Origin: Mesobacillus boroniphilus JCM 21738
GTDB taxonomy: Bacteria; Bacillota; Bacilli; Bacillales; Cytobacillaceae
NCBI RefSeq assembly: GCF_000517385.1
Contig: NZ_BAUW01000001.1
Span: forward strand, 1 to 64,000
Direction: 5' to 3'
DNA length: 64,000 nucleotides
The position numbers were made by a program, and so were the translations under genes. How positions within the stretch are numbered: position 1 is the first letter of the stretch; each line of letters opens with the position of its first letter. Below, one piece after another: positions 58,236 to 64,000 of the stretch. The notes beneath the pieces are model-generated. The model was not told where the DNA came from. It was given only the letters and a program-made list of their open reading frames with translations, and ran no database searches.

Positions 58236-59201
58236 ATGAATAAGGAAGATGTCATCATTGTCGGGGGCGGTCCATGTGGTCTTGCTGCCGCTATTGCTTT
58301 GAAGAAAAAGGGCTTGAATCCGCTTATAATCGAAAAAGGTAATATCGTCAATGCGATTTATAATTATCCAACCCACCAGACTTTTTTTAGCAGCAGTGAA
58401 AAGCTTGCGATTGGAGATGTACCCTTCATAACCGAGAACCTTAAGCCAAAGCGTAATCAGGCGCTGGTTTATTATCGGGAAGTCGTCAAGCGGGAAAAGC
58501 TTAGAATCAATAAATATGAAAAGGTGACGGAGGTTGAGAAACAGGGCGATAACTTTTTCAAGGTTTCCACGGATAAACAACAATACATCGCGAAAAACAT
58601 CGTCATAGCAACTGGTTACTATGATCATCCGAATCTAATGGGAATACCGGGCGAAGAGTTAGCAAAGGTTTCCCACTATTTCAAAGAAGCCCATCCTTAC
58701 TTTGATATGGACGTCGTGGTCATTGGCGGCAAAAACTCCAGTGTGGATGCTGCGATTGAACTGGAGAAGGCGGGGGCGCGAGTGACCGTTTTGTACCGGG
58801 GAGCTGAATATTCGCCAAGCATCAAACCGTGGGTGCTGCCGGAATTCGAAGCCCTTGTAAAAACAGGTTCTGTAAAAATGGTATTCAATGCAGAAGTAAA
58901 AGTGATCGAAAAGGATAATGTGGCATACGAGTATGAAGGGGAACTGGTGAAATTAAAGAATGATCATGTTTTTGCGATGACTGGATACCGGCCCGACCAC
59001 GCCTTCCTTCAAAAAATGGGTGTGAAAATCGAGGCAGATACAGGACGGCCCCATTTTGACCCGGAAACAATGGAGACAAATGTGCCAGGCATTTTTATTG
59101 CAGGAGTAATCGCTGCAGGGAACAACGCAAATGAAATATTCATCGAAAACGGACGGTTCCATGGCGGTCAGATTGCAGAAGCGATCATAAGCCGATCTTA
59201 G
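58236..59201 (+). CDS. ypdA: Bacillithiol disulfide reductase YpdA (Bdr)
   Basis: FAD/NADPH flavoprotein that reduces oxidised bacillithiol. 321 residues: FAD motif VIIVGGGPCGLAAAIAL with the conserved Cys14, NADPH motif VVVIGGKNSSVDAAIEL and the C-terminal FAD site VPGIFIAGV. GGAGTGAT precedes the ATG. Complete; follows gudB as in B. subtilis. Confidence 0.93.
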   Translation: MNKEDVIIVGGGPCGLAAAIALKKKGLNPLIIEKGNIVNAIYNYPTHQTFFSSSEKLAIGDVPFITENLKPKRNQALVYYREVVKREKLRINKYEKVTEVEKQGDNFFKVSTDKQQYIAKNIVIATGYYDHPNLMGIPGEELAKVSHYFKEAHPYFDMDVVVIGGKNSSVDAAIELEKAGARVTVLYRGAEYSPSIKPWVLPEFEALVKTGSVKMVFNAEVKVIEKDNVAYEYEGELVKLKNDHVFAMTGYRPDHAFLQKMGVKIEADTGRPHFDPETMETNVPGIFIAGVIAAGNNANEIFIENGRFHGGQIAEAIISRS

Positions 59202-59343
59202 AGTGAAAGTTGGAAAGCGGTGCCTGAATGGCACGCTTTGTTTACACAAAATGGAAAGGCTGTTTAATCCTTCTAAGGGCACAACTAGGAGCCTTTTTAT
59301 GGCCCTTTTACAGCGATTCGGGATTCTAAATGAAGAAAAACAT

Positions 59344-59727
59344 TTAGGAGAAAATCGTACCCTTATGCAAAGTTTTTGCTTGGTATAAGGATAAGGATAA
59401 GGATAAGATTAGGAAAGAATCGTACCCTTATGGAGACATTTCGCTTGGTATAAGGATACGATTAGGAGAAAATCGTACCCTTATGCAGAGTTTTAGCATG
59501 GTATAAGGATAAGATTAGGAGAGAATTGTACCCTTATGGAGAGCTTTCGCTTGTTATAAGGATACGATTAGGAGAAAATCGTACCCTTATGGAGAGCTTT
59601 CGCTTGGTATAAGGATACGATTAGGAGAAAATCGTACCCTTATGCAGAGTTTTAGCATGGTATAAGGATACATTTAGGAGTTAAATGTGCCCTTATGTAT
59701 TTTATCCGATGTCCATAAGGGAACATT
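59344..59727. repeat. Tandem array of 53-bp hairpin units
   Basis: TTAGGA recurs at 59344, 59409, 59462, 59515, 59568, 59621 and 59674: a strict 53-bp period except for a 12-bp expansion of AAGGAT in the first unit. In each unit ATAAGGATACGATT and AAATCGTACCCTTAT are inverted complements on either side of a 6-nt AGGAGA loop. In the last unit both arms change together (GATACATTT and AAATGTGCCC), keeping the pairing. A degenerate unit lies at about 59272-59310. Between convergent ypdA and ansA. Confidence 0.92.
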
Positions 59728-59753
59728 TCCTTTTTGAACACTGATAAAAAACC

Positions 59754-59793
59754 AAAGCGATGCCTGCACACATACAGGCACCGCTTTTTTCAT
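59754..59793. terminator. Bidirectional terminator at the end of ansA
   Basis: AAAGCGATGCCTG and CAGGCACCGCTTT pair with one mismatch and have T-runs on both strands. Confidence 0.85.
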
Positions 59794-59817
59794 ATAGTAT
59801 CCTGATTCCTTCATTTT

Positions 59818-60789
59818 TTAAAACATGAACATCTCGGCTATTTCATCCATCTGATCCGTTTTAGCAAGAGCTACTAGCAGTTTTATCCTTGCTTTCTGCC
59901 CGTTGAGGCCGTTTGAGAAGATGACGCCCAATTCCTTGAGGTGCTTACCTCCGCCTTCATAGCCGTATACATCCTGGACAATGCCGGCAAAACTCCTGGA
60001 AACAATGACGACCGGAATATTGTTTTTAATGAGGTCTTTAACACCCTCAAGTGCTGAGGGTGGAAGATTGCCTTGTCCAAGTGCTTCAATCACCACTCCA
60101 TCAACTTTTAATTCTAGTAACGCTTTGAGGAGAGATGAATCCATTCCCGCATGCGCTTTGATCAGTGACACTTTCTTTTCGATGTCCTGAACAGGATAGT
60201 TTTCATGTTTCGTAGGAGTGTGGTGGAAAAGAACACCCCTTTTTGTCACAATGCCAATTGGGCCGTATTGCGGGCTTTGAAAGGTTGAGATATTGCTAGT
60301 ATGCGTTTTGGTGACGTTCACTGCCGTGTGGATCTCGTCATTAAGGACAACAAGGACCCCCTTACCCTTTGCATCTGAGCTGGAAGCAACACTTATGGAC
60401 GAAATTAAATTATAGAGTCCATCTGATCCGATCTCATTGCTAGACCGCATGGCGCCAGTAACGACGACCGGAAAGCTGGCCTGGCAGGTGAGGTCGAGGA
60501 AATATGCGGTCTCTTCAAGTGTATCTGTTCCATGAGTGATTACTGCTCCGTCAATGTTGCCCTTTTTATCATAATCCTCAAGGATGTATTTTAACTCCAT
60601 CATCTCTTTTGGTGTTATATGTGGAGAGGGCAAATTGAACGGCTCTTCAACAACAAGGTCAGCGATGCTGGACAAAAGATCAGTTCCTTGTGTTAAAGGG
60701 TTATTCGCCCCTGGTTTTACTGCTCCATTTGTATCCTCGCTCATGGATATGGTACCGCCTGTATGAATCAATAAAATATTCTTCTTCAA
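59818..60789 (-). CDS. ansA: L-asparaginase
   Basis: Hydrolyses asparagine to aspartate and ammonia. 323 residues with the first Thr in HTGGTISMSED (Thr13), the second motif HGTDTLEETAYFL and GAMRSSNEIGSDG. TTG start 60789 with GGAGG 8 nt upstream; a longer frame upstream is not protein-like. No signal peptide, so a cytoplasmic type I enzyme. No ansB or ansR next to it, unlike B. subtilis ansAB. Confidence 0.93.
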   Translation of the reverse strand: MKKNILLIHTGGTISMSEDTNGAVKPGANNPLTQGTDLLSSIADLVVEEPFNLPSPHITPKEMMELKYILEDYDKKGNIDGAVITHGTDTLEETAYFLDLTCQASFPVVVTGAMRSSNEIGSDGLYNLISSISVASSSDAKGKGVLVVLNDEIHTAVNVTKTHTSNISTFQSPQYGPIGIVTKRGVLFHHTPTKHENYPVQDIEKKVSLIKAHAGMDSSLLKALLELKVDGVVIEALGQGNLPPSALEGVKDLIKNNIPVVIVSRSFAGIVQDVYGYEGGGKHLKELGVIFSNGLNGQKARIKLLVALAKTDQMDEIAEMFMF

Positions 60790-60891
60790 AACTATTACCT
60801 CCGATAGACCATTGAGAAAGAATAATAATCCATTTTCTTTCTTCTTATTACATGATACGATTAATAAAACAAATTGAAAAGAGGACAGCAT

Positions 60892-61562
60892 ATGCTGGGA
60901 ATAGTTACTGCTGGGGTAGCTCCGGGTCTGGCGCTGCTAAGTTATTTTTACTTAAGGGACCAATATGGGTCAGAGCCGCTTTCCATGGTGTTTAAAATGT
61001 TTATATTCGGTGCATTGCTTGTATTTCCGCTTATGTTCATTCAATATGTACTCTCTGTTGAGGGATTGTTCCAGGGTGATTTTACTAAAGCGTTCGGGAC
61101 GGTTGGCCTTTTAGAAGAATTCTTTAAGTGGTTTATTCTTTATTACACGATTTTCCAGCATATTTCCTTCGATGAACCTTATGATGGAGTCATTTACAGT
61201 GTGGCTGTGTCCCTGGCTTTGCATCGGCTGAAAATATTTTTTATCTGCTTGCCAATGGACTTCAGGACGCACTGGGCAGGGCACTGTTGCCTGTTTCCAG
61301 CCATGCGCTCTTTGGAGTGATAATGGGTTACTATATAGGTAAGGCAAAGTTTTCCCCTGATGTGCATAAGAAGTGGATCGTACTTTCATTAATGTTGCCT
61401 GTCCTTTTGCATGGGATGTATGATTTTATCCTGATGACCAGGGAAGACTGGCTCGTGTTGATGATTCCGTTTATGATATTCCTTTGGTGGCTTGGTCTGC
61501 GAAAAGTAAAAAAAGCGAGAACATTGACACTGCAGCATATCGAAAAGCAATATCCAATCTGA
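60892..61562 (+). CDS. prsW: Intramembrane protease PrsW (apparent frameshift)
   Basis: Membrane metalloprotease that starts site-1 cleavage of the anti-sigma factor RsiW under envelope stress. Motifs [17 protein letters not shown] (after repair) and [13 protein letters not shown] carry the Glu/His residues. The GG 61215-61216 should be GGG, giving [20 protein letters not shown] and about 224 residues. Called ypdC; ATG 60892 follows AAAGAGGACAGC. Just before sleB, as in B. subtilis. Confidence 0.9.
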
Positions 61563-61600
61563 AAAACTCTTCATTTTTAAAAAATGGAGAGTTTTTTTGT
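61563..61600 (+). terminator. Terminator of prsW
   Basis: AAAACTCTTCATT and AATGGAGAGTTTT form a stem with a T-run of seven. Confidence 0.85.
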
Positions 61601-61676
61601 TTTCTGGAATAAAAGTCAACTCTTAACAAAAAATAGGAGTAATCTTTTATGTTCACATCTTTGGGGGTTGCATTCA

Positions 61677-62455
61677 ATGAAGAATTATCGGTCTATCTTG
61701 AAGGTGATGGCCGCGCTGGCTTTGATCATGTCTTTTGTACAATTTAGCGAAGTCGATCAGAGGGCAGAGGCCTTTACGAGTCAGGTGCTGCAGCAGGGTT
61801 CGGTAGGTGAAGATGTAATTGAACTCCAATCACGCCTTAAGCACATTGGTTTTTATAATGGCAAAATCGATGGAGTATTCGGATGGGGTACCTATTGGGC
61901 TTTAAGGAATTTCCAATACGAATTCGGTTTAAAAATCGATGGAATTGCAGGCTGGCAAACAAAACTTAAGCTTGCGAAGGCAACGCCAAATGCAAAAATT
62001 GCCTGGGGCGGTGAAAAAACAGGCGGTGGCACAGCAAGTGGCGGCACTCAAAACAAGACAGCACCAAAACCAGCGGCTGCAACAAATACACCAAATGGGT
62101 TCTCGCAGAATGATATTCAGCTTATGGCTAATGCGGTCTATGGAGAAGCCAGGGGTGAACCGTATACCGGACAGGTAGCAGTTGCTGCGGTAATTTTGAA
62201 TCGCTTGGACAGTGCCACATTCCCGAACACTATATCCGGGGTGATTTTCGAACCGAGGGCATTCACAGCAGTGCTGATGGCCAAATCTGGCTAACGCCAA
62301 ATGAGACTGCAAAAAAAGCGGTCCTTGATGCCATCAATGGATGGGACCCTACTGGCAATGCTATGTACTATTTTAATCCTGATACAGCAACCAGCGCCTG
62401 GATTTGGTCACGACCGCAAATAAAAAAGATTGGAAAACATATTTTTTGTAAATAG
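61677..62455 (+). CDS. sleB: Spore cortex-lytic enzyme SleB (apparent frameshift)
   Basis: Germination lytic transglycosylase acting on muramic-lactam cortex. Signal peptide (residues 1-32), peptidoglycan-binding domain (VIELQSRLKHIGFYNGKIDGVFG), Gly/Thr-rich linker, catalytic hydrolase_2 domain (ANAVYGEARGEPYTGQVAV, catalytic Glu). Near 62273 one G is missing: GTGGCT gives FTAVADGQIWLTPNE and about 260 residues ending HIFCK. GGGGG 9 nt before ATG 61677. Cotranscribed with ypeB. Confidence 0.93.
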
Positions 62456-62467
62456 GGGTGAGTTCAA

Positions 62468-63817
62468 TTGCTAAGAGGAATAGCCATAGCAGTCCTGGTT
62501 GTAGGAATTGCCGGAACAGCATTCTGGGGTTATCAGGAGCACAGGGAAAAAACAGCAGTACTGATCAATGCGGAAAACAATTATCAAAGGGCTTTTCATG
62601 ACTTGACATATCAAATTGATTTACTGAACGATAAAATTGGCACCACACTTGCGATGAACTCAAGGAGTTCATTATCGCCTCAACTTGCGGAAGTATGGAA
62701 GATCACTTCACAGGCCCATACTGATGTCGGCCAGCTTCCATTGACACTTTTGCCTTTCAATAAAACGGAAGAATTTTTAGCGAATATAGGGAATTTCAGT
62801 TATAAAGCAGCGATTCGCGATCTGGATAAAGAACCTTTAACAGAAAAAGAATATTCGACGCTAAAAACCCTGTATGAGCAATCTGGGGAAATTCAGCAGG
62901 ATTTAAGGAAAGTTCAGCATATGGTACTGGAAAATAACCTTCGCTGGATGGATGTAGAGCTAGCTCTTGCGACTGAAAAGGGACAAACAGACAATACCAT
63001 CATTGATGGGTTCAAGACTGTCGAAAAAACAGTAGAAAGCTATTCGGAAACAGATTTCGGGCCAGCACAGATTAACCTTCAGAAGAAGGACGAAAACTTT
63101 AAAAAGCTGCCTGGCGAAATGATATCAAAAGAAAAAGCGGTCCAGATTACCAAACAATATACCCCGGTCAAAGACGGCGGTAAAGTAAAAGTAACCGAAA
63201 ACGGCAAAGGATCGGATTATGGTTTTTTCAGTGTCTCGATCCAAAATCCAGAATCAAAGCTGGAAGCGAGCATGGATATAACCAAAAAAGGCGGCTATCC
63301 AATCTGGTTCTTGCTTGATCGGGACGTGAAGAATCAAAAGCTTAGTCTCAATGATGCTTCTAATAAGGCAATTGCCTTTTTAAAGGATCACAATTTTGCA
63401 GACCTTGATCTCTTTGAAAGCGCTCAATATGATAACATTGGAGTTTTTACATTCGTAGGGACCCAGGACGGAGTAAGGATTTATCCAGATGCAATCAATA
63501 TGAAAGTCGCATTGGATAACGGCGATGTGATCGGCTTTTCAGCAGAGGATTATTTGAAATCCCATAAAACAAGGGAAATCCCGCAAGCAGGCATTGACAT
63601 AGAAGAGGCAAAAAAGAAAGTAAATCCGAACCTCAAAGTGATGGATGAGAAGAAAGCAATAATCATGAACGACCTGAATGAAGAGGTGTTATGTTATGAA
63701 TTCACCGGAGTTCTAGACAATGATACCTTCAGGATTTATATCAATGCAGAAGACGGTACAGAAGAAAAAGTAGAAAAACTTCATAATGCTGAACCAGTAT
63801 ATGAAGATGTTGTTTAA
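62468..63817 (+). CDS. ypeB: Germination protein YpeB
   Basis: Partner that stabilises SleB in the spore inner membrane and cortex. 449 residues: N-terminal membrane segment (residues 4-20), a helical domain to about 200, then three PepSY-like repeats to the C-terminus. TTG start 62468 after GGGGTGAG. The sleB-ypeB bicistron and the length match B. subtilis. Confidence 0.95.
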   Translation: MLRGIAIAVLVVGIAGTAFWGYQEHREKTAVLINAENNYQRAFHDLTYQIDLLNDKIGTTLAMNSRSSLSPQLAEVWKITSQAHTDVGQLPLTLLPFNKTEEFLANIGNFSYKAAIRDLDKEPLTEKEYSTLKTLYEQSGEIQQDLRKVQHMVLENNLRWMDVELALATEKGQTDNTIIDGFKTVEKTVESYSETDFGPAQINLQKKDENFKKLPGEMISKEKAVQITKQYTPVKDGGKVKVTENGKGSDYGFFSVSIQNPESKLEASMDITKKGGYPIWFLLDRDVKNQKLSLNDASNKAIAFLKDHNFADLDLFESAQYDNIGVFTFVGTQDGVRIYPDAINMKVALDNGDVIGFSAEDYLKSHKTREIPQAGIDIEEAKKKVNPNLKVMDEKKAIIMNDLNEEVLCYEFTGVLDNDTFRIYINAEDGTEEKVEKLHNAEPVYEDVV

Positions 63818-63848
63818 GGGAAAGCCAAGCGTTTTCCCTGTTTTTTTG
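63818..63848 (+). terminator. Terminator of sleB-ypeB
   Basis: AGGGAAA and TTTTCCCT pair around an 8-nt loop and run into GTTTTTTTG. The last 150 bases show no gene that I can support. Confidence 0.9.
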
Positions 63849-64000
63849 TATAAAGGCTGAAATACAGTTGAAAAATTTTGTAAAAATAATCCATTAAAGG
63901 ACTATTGCACCAGATGAGTCCGCCATGTCATAATAAATATGAGAAAATATATAGAGAGGACAGTTTGCCAAACAAAAAATTAAAAACAGCATGACAGAAT

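Noticed and set aside
59203-59388. 61-residue frame after ypdA
   Set aside because: Starts without a ribosome site and runs into the tandem repeat array.
59344-59727. CRISPR-like array
   Set aside because: The whole 53-bp unit is repeated, including the part that would be spacers, and no cas genes are present.
63940-64000. TTG-started frame at the window end (PNKKLKTA)
   Set aside because: It stops after nine codons; too short to support, though a frameshift could hide a gene.

Overview
This window reads as core chromosome of an endospore-forming, aerobic, low-GC Bacillaceae bacterium close to Bacillus sensu lato (a Mesobacillus/Cytobacillus-like member is my inference). Gene order follows the Bacillus subtilis block yqkD-yqkE-yqkF-mciZ-nudF-yqxK-spoIIM-fur-yqzK-xerD-drm-punA-pdp-dacF-spoIIA-spoVA-lysA, then ribT-ypuF-scpAB-ypuI-dacB-spmAB-rluB-resABCDE-sigX-rsiX, then serA-ribU-fer-ypbB-recQ-ypbD-ypbE-ypbF, ypbG, ypbH, gudB-ypdA, ansA, prsW, sleB-ypeB. 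I found no phage, insertion sequence, CRISPR array, tRNA or rRNA.

Layout. 0.4-5.3 kb: a YqkD hydrolase and a leucine/ketone-body cluster (HMG-CoA lyase, thiolase, succinyl-CoA:3-oxoacid CoA-transferase). 5.5-10.8 kb: yqkE, GrpB-like protein, ZIP-like membrane protein, yqkF, the tiny division inhibitor mciZ, nudF, endonuclease-Q-like yqxK and spoIIM. 10.9-16.3 kb: fur, yqzK, xerD and a nucleoside salvage operon. 16.4-22.7 kb: dacF and the spoIIA sigma-F operon with recognisable sigma-F, sigma-H and Spo0A sites, then a spoVA operon lacking spoVAC, spoVAD and spoVAEB. 22.9-31.2 kb: lysA, ribT, ypuF, condensin genes scpA/scpB, ypuI, dacB-spmA-spmB. 31.6-40.5 kb: rluB, cytochrome c maturation and redox sensing (resABCDE), sigX-rsiX. 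40.9-51.4 kb: M23/LysM peptidase, PHP phosphatase, serA, FMN riboswitch-ribU, ferredoxin, ypbB-recQ-ypbD-ypbE, ypbF. 51.4-64 kb: cotJABC, a CBS protein, ypbG, a CarH-like B12/MerR regulator, mecB, gudB, ypdA, ansA, prsW and the germination pair sleB-ypeB.

Two large-scale signals stand out. First, about 24 single-base frameshifts interrupt otherwise well conserved genes, many of them essential, mostly by loss of one base in a short homopolymer. This looks like unpolished sequence rather than biology, so I annotate those genes across the break. Second, the intergenic spaces carry a modular family of hairpin repeats (seven copies, all in the same orientation) and two tandem hairpin arrays with 52- and 53-bp periods. 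These, the CarH-like regulator and the reduced spoVA operon are the most interesting items; the rest is ordinary, well known Bacillus biology.
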